Shown here: piece after piece, positions 35,155 through 45,342 of the stretch
Layout: the number at the start of each line of letters is the position of its first letter
Position numbering within the stretch: position 1 is the stretch's first letter
Position numbers and translations under genes: made by a program
The notes under the pieces: model-generated
Databases searched by the model: none
The model's input: the letters and a program-made list of their open reading frames with translations, nothing else
Told to the model about the DNA's origin: nothing
From: Polynucleobacter kasalickyi
Lineage (GTDB): Bacteria > Pseudomonadota > Gammaproteobacteria > Burkholderiales > Burkholderiaceae
NCBI RefSeq assembly: GCF_900176405.1
Contig: NZ_FWXJ01000001.1
Coordinates: 186,001-250,000, forward strand
Direction: 5' to 3'
Length of the DNA: 64,000 nucleotides

Positions 35155-37032
35155 ATGACTAGTCCCTTAAAATCGATTCAATCCCCGCATGAACTTCGTA
35201 AACTCTCGAGATCTGAGTTGCCCGCCCTTGCTCAGGAGTTAAGACAATATATTCTCAACTCGGTATCTTCAACAGGTGGCCACTTATCCTCTAATTTAGG
35301 TACTGTGGAGCTGACTGTTGCGCTCCATTATGTATTTAATACTCCGGATGATCGACTCATTTGGGATGTTGGACATCAAAGTTATGCGCATAAAATTTTG
35401 ACAGGTCGTCAAGATCAGATGGCCGGTTTGCGTCAGCTGGGAGGTATTTCTGGTTTTCCAAAGCGTTCCGAAAGTGATTATGATGCTTTTGGCACAGCCC
35501 ATTCCTCAACCAGTATTTCTGCCGCAGCTGGGATGGCTTATGCCGCTCAGTTAAAACATGAAAAACGAATTGCGGTTGCGATTATTGGGGATAGTGCCAT
35601 GACAGGTGGTATGGCCTTTGAAGCGATGAATCACGCTGGTACCAACCGTACACTCCCATTAGTGGTTGTATTAAACGACAATGATATGTCGATTTCCCCT
35701 GCTGTCGGTGCTCTGAACCGCTACTTGGCGCGTCTCATCAGTAGTCCATTTTATGAGGCCACCAAAAATGGGGTTGGTAATGTTTTATCAATTCTGCCCC
35801 CGCTCAAGGAATTTGCGAAACGATTAGAAACGCAAGCCAAGGGGATGTTAGTTCCAGCAAATATTTTTGAAGAGTTTGGCTTTAATTACATTGGCCCAAT
35901 TGATGGCCATGATTTAGATTCACTAGTACCGACCCTTGAAAATATTAAACGGATGTCACTAGAGGGAGATGGTCCGCAATTTTTACATGTAGTAACGAAA
36001 AAAGGTAAAGGTTACCCTCAGGCTGAGGAAGATCCAATTCTTTATCATGGGCCAGGTAAGTTTGATCCATTGGTAGGGATTAAAAAATCAGCCCCAGCCA
36101 GCAAACCGACCTTTACACAAGTATTTGGTCAGTGGCTCTGTGATAAGGCAGCCGCTGATGAGCGATTGATTGGTATTACCCCGGCAATGTGCGAGGGCTC
36201 AGGAATGGGCAATTTTCAAAGACAATTTCCTACTCGGTATCATGATGTGGGGATTGCTGAACAGCATGCCGTTACTTTTGCTGGTGGTTTAGCTTGCGAA
36301 GGACTCAAGCCCGTCGTAGCGATTTACTCGACATTTTTACAGCGTGGTTATGATCAGCTGATTCATGACATCGCCTTGCAGGATTTGCCAGTGGTATTCG
36401 CCATTGACCGAGCCGGTTTAGTGGGCGCCGATGGTGCTACCCATGCTGGATCTTTTGACATTGCTTATATGCGATGCATCCCCAACCTCTTGGTAATGAC
36501 ACCTAGTGATGAAAATGAGATGCGTCTGCTTTTAAACACAGCCTATCATTCCCAACATCCTAGTGCTGTACGATATCCTAGAGGCTCTGGAACTGGCGTA
36601 CAAATTACCGATAGTCTTGAACCAGTGCCACTCGGTAAAGCAGTTATTCGTCGCCACTCTTCCTTAGAGAATGCTAAAAAGATAGCTGTCCTTGCTTTTG
36701 GTACCTTACTCCAGCAATGTATAGCAACGAGTGAGTCACTCGATTTAACCTTAGTTGATATGCGTTTTGTGAAACCGCTTGATGAAGAATTGCTAAAGGA
36801 ATTAGCACTGACACATCGTGGTTTTGTGACCATTGAAGATGGTGTGATCGCAGGTGGTGCCGGTAGCGCTGTCCAAGAGTTTTTTAACCGTGAAAATATT
36901 CAAGTGAACCTGTTGCAACTCGGCTTGCCAGATGCGTTTATTGACCATGGTGATGTGGCATTACTCATGGCGCAGTGTGGGCTGGATCAGTCAGGTATTG
37001 AAAAAGCGATTCGTCGCCATTTCATTGCTTGA
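35155..37032 (+). CDS. dxs: 1-deoxy-D-xylulose-5-phosphate synthase
   Basis: 625 residues, standard length, thiamine-diphosphate enzyme making DXP from pyruvate and glyceraldehyde-3-phosphate for isoprenoids. Landmarks are [18 protein letters not shown] (H43), the pyrimidine-domain glutamate in [34 protein letters not shown] and [12 protein letters not shown]. The ThDP motif reads GDSAMTGG (G145-D146-S147), where the family usually has GDGA(M/I)TAG; the aspartate ligand is kept. It is the second gene of the hemA-dxs operon, away from the usual xseB-ispA neighbours. Confidence 0.95.
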   Translation: MTSPLKSIQSPHELRKLSRSELPALAQELRQYILNSVSSTGGHLSSNLGTVELTVALHYVFNTPDDRLIWDVGHQSYAHKILTGRQDQMAGLRQLGGISGFPKRSESDYDAFGTAHSSTSISAAAGMAYAAQLKHEKRIAVAIIGDSAMTGGMAFEAMNHAGTNRTLPLVVVLNDNDMSISPAVGALNRYLARLISSPFYEATKNGVGNVLSILPPLKEFAKRLETQAKGMLVPANIFEEFGFNYIGPIDGHDLDSLVPTLENIKRMSLEGDGPQFLHVVTKKGKGYPQAEEDPILYHGPGKFDPLVGIKKSAPASKPTFTQVFGQWLCDKAAADERLIGITPAMCEGSGMGNFQRQFPTRYHDVGIAEQHAVTFAGGLACEGLKPVVAIYSTFLQRGYDQLIHDIALQDLPVVFAIDRAGLVGADGATHAGSFDIAYMRCIPNLLVMTPSDENEMRLLLNTAYHSQHPSAVRYPRGSGTGVQITDSLEPVPLGKAVIRRHSSLENAKKIAVLAFGTLLQQCIATSESLDLTLVDMRFVKPLDEELLKELALTHRGFVTIEDGVIAGGAGSAVQEFFNRENIQVNLLQLGLPDAFIDHGDVALLMAQCGLDQSGIEKAIRRHFIA

Positions 37033-37148
37033 ATCATTTCAACCTTGAGCGTTAAGATTGTTCCAAGTTGATGTCCTTTTCAAGAGGATATCCATTGTTG
37101 AGAAAACTGGTGGGCAAAGGCCATAATAATCATCTTAAAACGGCGATT

Positions 37149-37415
37149 TCATCTCAGAACCCATTCACCATGTGATTTAATTTGGGCGTACATTGCGTCA
37201 GGCGCAAGATCGATATCTCCAGGCCAAGCAACAGCAACATTGTCAATATGGAACTGATTAAAAGTAACTGGGTTCTTCAATGCTTCGAATACACCAGTTA
37301 AATGACTACTTTCAAATATAACCTTTCCAACAGTCCCATCTGCAAACTGGACTTGCAAAGCCAGTGGTGCAATCGATTTAACGTTAATAACATCCCATTT
37401 CAAGGGCCACCTCAC
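37149..37415 (-). CDS. DUF2442 domain protein
   Basis: 88 residues matching the small DUF2442 family: VKSIAPLALQVQFADGTVGKVIFE, a middle AL(K)NPVTFNQFHID, and AVAWPGDIDLAPDAMY near the end. The start overlaps the ybiB stop by four bases, so it is the last gene of the nitrate operon. Function is unknown; proteins of this kind are often coupled to toxin-antitoxin-like or metabolic genes. Confidence 0.8.
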   Translation of the reverse strand: MRWPLKWDVINVKSIAPLALQVQFADGTVGKVIFESSHLTGVFEALKNPVTFNQFHIDNVAVAWPGDIDLAPDAMYAQIKSHGEWVLR

Positions 37416-38317
37416 TGCCCAATTTGTTCTTGAATTTGCTCTGCTTGTCGCAGTAGCGAATCCGGAGCAGAAGTTTTTTCTTGGAGCACCTGAGTCGTCC
37501 AGGTCGCTGTCGAAGCTGCGTCAATTTCTGTCAATGGCAAGGCAAATTCAAAACGTTCTTCTGGTGTCAGACGACTACTTTGATTGGCATATAAAAAACT
37601 CATTTCAGGGAGTCGATGGATAGAAGCGGTTGGTTCGCCTTCATTTCCTCGCATTAAAATCGCACTCGCACAACGAGCGAAAAAATACTCGCGTAGCTTG
37701 AGTGGGTATTCTGGGTGCGTATAGTTAGAGACCTGCCAAACCGGCGTTTTAAACGGATTGATTAACTTAGCAAGCACATGACTCGAGTTACGCAGACCAA
37801 TTTGCTGCCGCAAATCTAGCATCTTCTGCAGTTGGGGTGAGAGTACTTGTAATGGACAAAAGATGGGTTGATTAAGGTTCAATAGTTGCTTGAAATCATC
37901 TGAGGTACCTAAAATCGGCCAATTTAATTGTTGAAAGATTTCATAACTAGTGACTCGGCTCGCATCTTCGGTGACTCCTTGCACAATGACATGAAAGCCA
38001 TTTTTAACTAAAAGACCAGCTAGTAAGGGCGTTAAATTGATTTGTTTTCTGGCACCGTTATAACTGGGCAGAATAATCGTTGGTTTTGCGCTGGTTTCTA
38101 GTGAAATCACATGAGGTTCTACAGCGTCCATAAAGCCAAGGAGTTCATTAACGGTTTCACCTTTGATGCGCATGGCGATACAAAAGGCACCAAGCTCAAG
38201 GTCGCTGACCTTACCCAATAGAATGCTAGAAAAAACAGCTTGTGCTTGCTCTCGCGTCAAGTCCCCAGAGCCCTTGCTCCCGCGACCGATAATCTTTAAA
38301 TATGAAGATATACTCAT
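37412..38317 (-). CDS. ybiB: YbiB-type glycosyltransferase-fold DNA-binding protein
   Basis: 301 residues related to anthranilate phosphoribosyltransferase (TrpD2/YbiB family). It begins IGRGSKGSGDLTREQAQAVFSSILLGKVSDLELGAFCIAMRIKGET, then LPSYNGARKQINLTPLLAGLL. E. coli YbiB binds nucleic acid without sequence specificity and lacks transferase activity. Its place directly after the assimilatory nitrate reductase (7-base gap) is a common betaproteobacterial arrangement, but its contribution to nitrate use is unknown. Confidence 0.85.
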   Translation of the reverse strand: MSISSYLKIIGRGSKGSGDLTREQAQAVFSSILLGKVSDLELGAFCIAMRIKGETVNELLGFMDAVEPHVISLETSAKPTIILPSYNGARKQINLTPLLAGLLVKNGFHVIVQGVTEDASRVTSYEIFQQLNWPILGTSDDFKQLLNLNQPIFCPLQVLSPQLQKMLDLRQQIGLRNSSHVLAKLINPFKTPVWQVSNYTHPEYPLKLREYFFARCASAILMRGNEGEPTASIHRLPEMSFLYANQSSRLTPEERFEFALPLTEIDAASTATWTTQVLQEKTSAPDSLLRQAEQIQEQIGQ

Positions 38318-38324
38318 TCAGGCA

Positions 38325-41162
38325 TTATGCCACTGGTAGGGCGGCGAAATACTTTAATATTTGTTGTTTGACTTCCGGCTTACAGGAGCCACAATTCGTC
38401 CCACAAAGTGTTTTCTCTTGCAATAAATTCATGGCTTGATCAGTGGTGTCCACCTGAGCAGCACGAAGAATATCGAGCATCGTATCTTCTTTCACATTAA
38501 AGCAATTACAAATCGCCTTACCTGCGGTTTTTAATTCAAGAGGGGGCTTACTGAAGGGCACTAGTAATGAACGACCGAGAAGTTTCGCATCCAATCCCTG
38601 TTCGACATATTGTCTAAGCCAAACGGTACTCGCTAAACTATCCATGGAGCCAGTTAACATTGCTGACAGCACTTTCTCTTTCGCTCGAACCAAGCGGACG
38701 ACACCGCGTCTTTTATCTGAGTAACGCATAATCGGGTCAGTCGCAGTTTCGTCGAGTTGAAACAGTCTCATTACTTCTTTCACCGCATTGGCCGCTAATA
38801 AATCCACCTCGTTTGAGGGATCTTCTGGATGTGCCGCTTTGAAAGACACACCAATCTGTTGACTATCTTGCTCTCTGCCAAAAAGAACGCAATGGGCGGA
38901 GGCAAATTGTGGCAGTAGCTTGCGCAAGGCATTTTGAAGAGTAAAAGCTTGTTCTTTCGGAAAAAGGCCAAAAGCCACCAATTGCCAAGGTAAATTGACT
39001 GGAAGAATTTTAATTGCTGCATGCTTTAACTCGGGCTGCCCAGAAATTGGATCAATCCGACTGCAGGTCAGCCCGTTCACTCCACGACTAGGGTGTTTGC
39101 CAGCAGATCCTGAGATGAACTCCGATCCCCAATGCATGGCGATAAAAGCTTGGGAGTTAGCAATATCTTCTGAAATTTTGACAGGAAAGATCTCACTACC
39201 GCGGCGACTCGTCACGTGCACTAAATCACCATTCGTGAGTAACATGCGACTGGCATCTTTGGGGGATATCTCAATACTCGGCTCAGGAGCATGAGCAAAC
39301 AGGGTACCCAAGGTCCCCGTCCGACTCATCCCGTGCCACTGATCTCGCAGACGTCCAGTATTTAATGCGAATGGATAGCGGGCATCTACCGTTTCAGCTG
39401 TTGCCGTGTATGGCGTAGCTATGAAGTGTGCTTTCTGGTCTTTGGTGGGAAAAATACCATCTTCATAGAGTCGCTTTTTGCCGTGCGCAGCACCCTTCGG
39501 CATGGGCCACTGTTGTGGACCATGATCTTCCAAAATTTGATAACTTAAACCGGTAATATCTAAGTCACGTCCCTCTGTAGTAGCGCGGTGTTCATTCCAA
39601 ATATCTTCTGCACTGTTGTAGGGGAATAAAGTAGTAAGGCCATCTTTTTTGTGATTAGTGAGTAATTGCTCAAGTGCACGTGCAATCTCTAGAGCAATCT
39701 GCCAATCATGTTTTGCTGACGCAAAGGGCGCAATGGCCGGGTTTACTTTAGAAATAGTGCGTTCTGAGTTGGTTACAGTACCGATTTTTTCTGCCCAAGT
39801 AGTCGCAGGTAAAAGGATATCCGCATACAGAGTCGTCGCAGTATTTGCATAGGCTTCCTGAACCACCACGAGTTCAGCATTTTTTAATCCTTCATGCACA
39901 GCATTGAGGTCAGGCATGGATTGTGCGGGGTTCGTACAGACAATCCAAATGGCTTTTAGTTCCTTCGTACGGAGTGCTTCAAACATAGGGATTGCCGTCA
40001 AACCTGGTTTTTCAGGGACTTGTTCAACCCCCCAAAAGTTGGCGACTTCACTACGGTGGACCGGGTTGCTCAGGTCCCTGTGAGCTGATAATAAATTAGC
40101 TAAGCCACCGACTTCTCGTCCACCCATAGCATTTGGTTGACCTGTTAAAGAAAAAGGTCCAGCTCCCGGTTTGCCGATTTGCCCCGTCGCTAAATGCAAA
40201 TTAATTAAGGCTGCATTTTTTGCGGTTCCAGAGGCCGATTGATTCAGTCCTTGACAGTAAAGAGATAAGGTTCCCGGCGATTGTGCAAACCACTGGCTTG
40301 CTTGATATAAATCCTTTTCCTCAATGCCACAAATTTTTGCGACTGCTTTAGGAGTAAAGTCCCTCACTAAATTTTTCAGCTCTTCGAAGCCTACTGTGAA
40401 GCTTGCGATATAAGATTCATCCAGCCACTTCTCCCAAAGCATTATATGGAGCATGCCATGGTATAAAGCCACGTCCGTACCAGGTTGGATCTGAAGGTAT
40501 AAGTCAGCATCTTTTGCCGTATCCGTTCTTCTCGGATCCACCACAATCACTTTCATTTCAGGACGCGCTTGACGAGCAGCTTCTAAGCGACGATACAAGA
40601 TCGGATGAGCGAAGGCGGTATTAGAGCCGGTGATAAAAATGGTTGAAGCTAGCTCGATATCTTCATAGGAACAGGGGGGAGCATCCATCCCCAAAGTTTG
40701 CTTATAGCCAGCCACAGCACTGGACATACAAAGCCTTGAATTCGTATCAATATTGTTAGAACCAATCAAGCCCTTCATCAATTTGTTAAATAGGTAGTAG
40801 TCTTCCGTCAGTAGTTGACCTGAGACATAAATCCCAACCGAGTCAGGACCATATTGGTGAATAATTTTTGCAAAGCGACGGGCGACTGTATCTATGGCCT
40901 CTGGCCATGTCACTTGAATCGGGTCATCTTCTCTGTTTTGTCGAATAGCTGGAAATCCTAGACGTCCTTGTTTTTGCAGGTGAGGCTGAGCCGTCAAATG
41001 TAGCGTGGAGCCCTTGCTACAGAGCTTGCCAAAATTGGCTGGATGAGCAGGATCACCTCGGACGCCAGACACTACTAAATCGCCAGACTGATTTGCAGTA
41101 GTTTCGATAATTACGCCACAACCCACTCCACAATAGCAGCAGGTACTTTTAACTTCAGGCAT
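38325..41162 (-). CDS. nasA: Assimilatory nitrate reductase catalytic subunit with C-terminal BFD domain
   Basis: 945 residues. The N-terminal [4Fe-4S] ligands are CCYCGVGC and GKLCSKGS. Molybdopterin domains follow (YVSGQLLTEDYYLFNKLMKG, NSRLCMSSAVAGYK, VVDPRRTDTAKDADLYLQIQPGTD, LNTGRLRDQWHGMSRTG). The C-terminus adds a BFD-like [2Fe-2S] domain, CNCFNVKEDTMLDIL with CGTNCGSC. It reduces nitrate to nitrite in the cytoplasm. The BFD domain is typical of NasA forms that take electrons from a separate NasB or ferredoxin-like donor, which is not encoded here. It overlaps nirD by eight bases. Confidence 0.95.
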   Translation of the reverse strand: MPEVKSTCCYCGVGCGVIIETTANQSGDLVVSGVRGDPAHPANFGKLCSKGSTLHLTAQPHLQKQGRLGFPAIRQNREDDPIQVTWPEAIDTVARRFAKIIHQYGPDSVGIYVSGQLLTEDYYLFNKLMKGLIGSNNIDTNSRLCMSSAVAGYKQTLGMDAPPCSYEDIELASTIFITGSNTAFAHPILYRRLEAARQARPEMKVIVVDPRRTDTAKDADLYLQIQPGTDVALYHGMLHIMLWEKWLDESYIASFTVGFEELKNLVRDFTPKAVAKICGIEEKDLYQASQWFAQSPGTLSLYCQGLNQSASGTAKNAALINLHLATGQIGKPGAGPFSLTGQPNAMGGREVGGLANLLSAHRDLSNPVHRSEVANFWGVEQVPEKPGLTAIPMFEALRTKELKAIWIVCTNPAQSMPDLNAVHEGLKNAELVVVQEAYANTATTLYADILLPATTWAEKIGTVTNSERTISKVNPAIAPFASAKHDWQIALEIARALEQLLTNHKKDGLTTLFPYNSAEDIWNEHRATTEGRDLDITGLSYQILEDHGPQQWPMPKGAAHGKKRLYEDGIFPTKDQKAHFIATPYTATAETVDARYPFALNTGRLRDQWHGMSRTGTLGTLFAHAPEPSIEISPKDASRMLLTNGDLVHVTSRRGSEIFPVKISEDIANSQAFIAMHWGSEFISGSAGKHPSRGVNGLTCSRIDPISGQPELKHAAIKILPVNLPWQLVAFGLFPKEQAFTLQNALRKLLPQFASAHCVLFGREQDSQQIGVSFKAAHPEDPSNEVDLLAANAVKEVMRLFQLDETATDPIMRYSDKRRGVVRLVRAKEKVLSAMLTGSMDSLASTVWLRQYVEQGLDAKLLGRSLLVPFSKPPLELKTAGKAICNCFNVKEDTMLDILRAAQVDTTDQAMNLLQEKTLCGTNCGSCKPEVKQQILKYFAALPVA

Positions 41163-41505
41163 GAGGGGCTTGTATTTCTTCTAGATTTAAATAGACTTGA
41201 CCAGCTTCAATTTTGAGAGCAAATGATTTTGCGCAGCCTTCATCAGGCTCTTGAGCACAGCCAGTTGATAAATCAATATTCCAAGAATGTAGGGGGCAAG
41301 TGACTGTTTTACCATGCATGATGCCTTGAGATAAGGGGCCGCCTTTGTGAGGACATTCATCGAGAATGGCAAATACCTCATCCTGTGCATTTCTAAAGAT
41401 GGCAATTGGCCCAACTGAAGCTTGCAAAATTCTGGAGCCCATCACAGGAATATCATCTACCGGTAGGATTTTTTTCCAAACGGTGTTGTCCGTATTATTC
41501 GACAT
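41155..41505 (-). CDS. nirD: Nitrite reductase (NADH) small subunit
   Basis: 116 residues, a Rieske-type fold. Both ligand boxes of the [2Fe-2S] Rieske type are present as CPHKGGPLSQG and CPLHSWNIDLSTG, so it probably binds a cluster, unlike some NirD proteins that lost the ligands. It partners NirB for NADH-dependent nitrite reduction to ammonium. It overlaps nirB by 11 bases and nasA by eight. Confidence 0.93.
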   Translation of the reverse strand: MSNNTDNTVWKKILPVDDIPVMGSRILQASVGPIAIFRNAQDEVFAILDECPHKGGPLSQGIMHGKTVTCPLHSWNIDLSTGCAQEPDEGCAKSFALKIEAGQVYLNLEEIQAPHA

Positions 41506-43948
41506 TGTTTACCTCAACAATTGGTATCGTTTTAAATTGTCGTATATCCACTTTAGCTTGTTCAAAATCTTTCCAAGGATCTGGAGCATCTTTTAAATCA
41601 AATAAGAGACGTTCATACAGTGCTTTACGACTTTGAGCATCATCTACGACTTTTTGTTTAATGTAATCCATGCCAACCCGCGCTAAATAGTGCACGGTTC
41701 TATCTAAATACCAAGCTTCTTCACGATACAACTGTAAAAAGGCTCCTGAATATTCACGGACCTCTTCATCGGTTTTGACTTTGCAAAGAAACTCAGCAAC
41801 TTCCGTTTTAATGCCACCATTGCCACCAATATAAAGCTCCCAGCCAGACTCAACGCCAATAATACCAACGTCTTTGATACCAGCCTCAGCGCAATTTCTA
41901 GGACAACCAGAGACTGCGAGTTTGACTTTATGAGGCGAGTACATTCCAAACAACATACGTTCTAAGTCAACGCCCATTTTCATCGATGACTGGGTGCCAA
42001 AACGACAATGTTCATCACCCACGCAGGTTTTTACCGTACGAATGGATTTGCCATAGGCATGACCTGATGGCATATCGAGCTCTTTCCAGACCGCTGGTAA
42101 ATCATCTTTTTTGATACCTAGCAAATCAATCCGTTGACCACCAGTGACTTTGACAGTTGGCACTTTATATTTTTCAGCGACATCAGCAATTCTCCGGAGT
42201 TCTGCTGGTGTTGTTAAGCCACCATACATCCGAGGCACTACGGAGTAGGTCCCATCCTTTTGAATGTTTGCGTGCGCTCTTTCATTAATAAAGCGTGATT
42301 GTGGATCATCTTGTGCCTCATGGGGCCAAGTTGAAATTAAATAATAATTGAGGGCAGGGCGACAAGTTGCACAACCGTTGGGTGTCCGCCAATTTAACTC
42401 AGTACGAACTTGATCTTGAGAAATCAGATGTTTGGCACGAATCGCTTCTCTAATTTCCTCATGAGAATGTTCTGAACAGCCACAAATAGATTTTTTACGC
42501 GGTGTTGCCGAATAATCAGTACCTAAAACATTCATCAGCACTTGTTCAACGAGTCCAGTACACGAGCCACAGGAACTACTTGCTTTGGTACATTTTTTGA
42601 CCTCATCTAACGTAAACAGACCTTGTTCACGAATGGCTTTAACGATAGTCCCTTTTGTTACTCCATTACAACCGCATACTTCATCTGCATCATTCATGCC
42701 AGCTGCTTTGTTGTGGCCTTGATGTCCAACGTCGCCAATGTTCGATTCACCAAACATGAGAGAGTCACGAATTTCTGAAATATTTTTTGCATCTCGCATC
42801 AGCTTAAAGTACCAAGTACTATCACTGGTATCGCCAAACATGCAAGCACCGACTAAACGATCATCTTGGATGACTAGTTTTTTATAAACGCCACCAATGG
42901 GGTCGGCTAGCGTGATTTCTTCTGTACCTTCACCGCCCATAAACTTACCCGTTGAAAAGAGATCAACGCCTGTTACTTTGAGTTTGGTGGAAGTGACTGA
43001 CCCTGTATATACATTAATACCAATTTCTGCTAAATGATTGGCGCAGACTTTAGCCTGCTCAAATAATGGCGCAACTAAGCCATAAGCGATACCCCGATGA
43101 CTCGCACATTCTCCCACCGCATAGACACGGGGATCAAAGGTTTGCATCGTGTCATTCACAACAATGCCGCGATTACAATAAAGTCCCGCAGATTCTGCTA
43201 AAGCGGTATTCGGTTTAATACCTGCCGCCATTACCACGAGATCAGCCTGAATTTCTAAGCCACCTTTAAATCGAATAGCGCCAACGCGATCACCGGCAGC
43301 GTTCGGTAAGATTGCTTCGGTCGAAGTGCTGAGTAAAAATCTCAAACCTTTTTCTTCTAAAGAGCTTTGCAATAAATCAGCCGCTACTTGATCGAGCTGA
43401 CGTTCCATCAGCCAAGGTGCAAGGTGCACTACAGTAACACTCATTCCCCGAAGCGCTAAACCGTTCGCTGCCTCAAGACCTAAGAGTCCACCCCCAATGA
43501 CCACGGCATTTTTATAACGAGTGGCAACGTCAATCATCTCGTTGGTATCTTTAATATCTCGGTAAGCAATTACTCCAGGTAAGTTGTTACCGGGTACTGG
43601 CAAAATAAATGGTAGCGAACCAGTCGCTAAGAGTAACTTGTCATAACTCTCAATAATGCCATCATCGGTGGTAACTGTTCTTTCTTTACGGTCAATCTTC
43701 ACTACTTTTTTATTCAGGTGAAGATGGATCCCATTCGTTTCATACCAAGCCAAATCATTAAGAACGATTTGCTCTAGCGTTTGCTCGCCAGCCAACACTG
43801 GAGAGAGTAAGATACGGTTGTAATTAGGATGTGGCTCAGCACCAAAGATCGTAATATCGTACAGCTCAGGATCAAATTTTAATAATTCTTCAACCGTTCT
43901 AACACCTGCCATCCCATTACCAATTAATACTAATTTTTGCTTCCTCAT
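41495..43948 (-). CDS. nirB: Nitrite reductase (NADH) large subunit
   Basis: 817 residues. An N-terminal FAD/NAD oxidoreductase module (LVLIGNGMAGVRTVEELL; NAD motif VVIGGGLLGLEAANGLALRG) is followed by two BFD-like [2Fe-2S] segments (EVCGCNGVTKGT with CTKASSSCGSC; KSICGCSEHS). The sulfite/nitrite reductase domain follows. Siroheme-[4Fe-4S] ligands lie in TCVGDEHCRFG and SGCPRNCAEAG. It reduces nitrite to ammonium in the cytoplasm. Its start overlaps the nrtA stop by four bases. Confidence 0.96.
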   Translation of the reverse strand: MRKQKLVLIGNGMAGVRTVEELLKFDPELYDITIFGAEPHPNYNRILLSPVLAGEQTLEQIVLNDLAWYETNGIHLHLNKKVVKIDRKERTVTTDDGIIESYDKLLLATGSLPFILPVPGNNLPGVIAYRDIKDTNEMIDVATRYKNAVVIGGGLLGLEAANGLALRGMSVTVVHLAPWLMERQLDQVAADLLQSSLEEKGLRFLLSTSTEAILPNAAGDRVGAIRFKGGLEIQADLVVMAAGIKPNTALAESAGLYCNRGIVVNDTMQTFDPRVYAVGECASHRGIAYGLVAPLFEQAKVCANHLAEIGINVYTGSVTSTKLKVTGVDLFSTGKFMGGEGTEEITLADPIGGVYKKLVIQDDRLVGACMFGDTSDSTWYFKLMRDAKNISEIRDSLMFGESNIGDVGHQGHNKAAGMNDADEVCGCNGVTKGTIVKAIREQGLFTLDEVKKCTKASSSCGSCTGLVEQVLMNVLGTDYSATPRKKSICGCSEHSHEEIREAIRAKHLISQDQVRTELNWRTPNGCATCRPALNYYLISTWPHEAQDDPQSRFINERAHANIQKDGTYSVVPRMYGGLTTPAELRRIADVAEKYKVPTVKVTGGQRIDLLGIKKDDLPAVWKELDMPSGHAYGKSIRTVKTCVGDEHCRFGTQSSMKMGVDLERMLFGMYSPHKVKLAVSGCPRNCAEAGIKDVGIIGVESGWELYIGGNGGIKTEVAEFLCKVKTDEEVREYSGAFLQLYREEAWYLDRTVHYLARVGMDYIKQKVVDDAQSRKALYERLLFDLKDAPDPWKDFEQAKVDIRQFKTIPIVEVNNVE

Positions 43949-45240
43949 GCTTTAACCTTAAAGCTATCAGCATAGGCTGCAGGATTTGATCCATTCCAAG
44001 TAACACCATCAAAAAACTTACTTGAACGCATATCACTTTTCGGCAAAGGGGTCTTCGTGGCAGTTGCAGCATCTTTGTAAAGCGCAATATTATTTACTTT
44101 CTTCGCCACCCCTAAGTAGTCAGGATGATCCTTTAATAATCCCCAACGCTTATGTTGCGTTAAGAACCACATTCCATCTGATAAATAAGGGTAGTTTACT
44201 AACCCATCGTTATAAAACTTCATGGCATTGGGGTCATCCCAAGTTTTACCGATACCATTGTTATAACGACCCATCATCCGGTCTTGAATCACATTGACAT
44301 CTGTGTTGACAAAGGAAGGAGCCGAAACAACTTCTGCAGTTGAATGTTTATTACTTACTGAAGAGTCAATATATTTACCAGCTTCTAAAATGGCCGACAT
44401 CACTGCTCTACAAGTATTTGGATAACGTTTTGTAAATTCCGCTGTTGCGCCGAGTGCTTTTTCTGGGTGGTCTTGCCAAATGGCCTGGGTCGTCGTTGCT
44501 GTAAAGCCAATACCATCAATGATTGCGCGGGCATTCCATGGCTCACCTACACAATAGCCATCCATGTTGCCACTGCGCATATTAGCAACCATTTGTGGTG
44601 GCGGGACAGTGATAATCTTGGTGTCTTTCATCGGATTAATGCCGAAATTGCCTAGCCAGTAATAGAGCCACATGGCATGGGTGCCGGTTGGGAAAGTTTG
44701 CGCAAAGGTGTAATCACGCTTTTCTTTATCCATCAATGTTTTTAAACTTGCCCCATCGGTAACACCTTTTTGATAAAGCGCTTTTGATAGGGTGATAGCC
44801 TGACCGTTATTATTTAAGGACATGAGAATAGACATATCCTTTTGTTGCCCACCGATACCCATTTGCAGACCGTAAACAAGCCCATATAAAATATGAGATA
44901 AATCATTTTCACCATTAATTAACTTGTCACGGATAGCTGCCCAAGATGCTTCCTTGGTTGGAATAATTTTGATACCGTATTTTTTATCTAAGCCTAAATG
45001 GTTTGCCATGACGACTGAGGAGCAATCGGTCAAAGCAATAAAGCTCACTTTCACATCTGTTTTTTCTGGAGCATCCGAGCCAGCTGCCCATGCCCCTGAC
45101 TTGACCAATGGATCAACGAGAGAGTAAATACTAGCAGCACCAATTGACTGTATGAGTTTGCGACGCCCTGAATCAGTTACTTGCTCAGTATTTACTGAAG
45201 GGATAATGGAAACTGATGTTTGATCTTTAGTATCTGCCAT
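43945..45240 (-). CDS. nrtA: NrtA/CmpA-type nitrate-binding protein without adjacent permease
   Basis: 431 residues with AAGGAG well placed before the ATG. It has a Tat-like N-terminus (GRRKLIQSIGAAS) and the NrtA fold (VSFIALTDCSSVVMANHLGLDKKYGIKI, ASWAAIRDKLINGENDLSHILYGL, MRSGNMDGYCVGEPWNARAI). NrtA binds nitrate for an NrtBCD importer, but neither NrtB nor NrtC/D is here, and no NarK-type carrier is present. It is translationally coupled to nirB by a four-base overlap. It may pair with a remote permease or act as a periplasmic sensor. Confidence 0.9.
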   Translation of the reverse strand: MADTKDQTSVSIIPSVNTEQVTDSGRRKLIQSIGAASIYSLVDPLVKSGAWAAGSDAPEKTDVKVSFIALTDCSSVVMANHLGLDKKYGIKIIPTKEASWAAIRDKLINGENDLSHILYGLVYGLQMGIGGQQKDMSILMSLNNNGQAITLSKALYQKGVTDGASLKTLMDKEKRDYTFAQTFPTGTHAMWLYYWLGNFGINPMKDTKIITVPPPQMVANMRSGNMDGYCVGEPWNARAIIDGIGFTATTTQAIWQDHPEKALGATAEFTKRYPNTCRAVMSAILEAGKYIDSSVSNKHSTAEVVSAPSFVNTDVNVIQDRMMGRYNNGIGKTWDDPNAMKFYNDGLVNYPYLSDGMWFLTQHKRWGLLKDHPDYLGVAKKVNNIALYKDAATATKTPLPKSDMRSSKFFDGVTWNGSNPAAYADSFKVKA

Positions 45241-45342
45241 GATTTCTCCTTAAATCGTCCTTCCAATATAGTGGAGGCCGTAAAGAAGACGATCAGGAAA
45301 GGTGCCGAAATGGTGCGATGACTTAGAAACCTTGAAAGCCAA

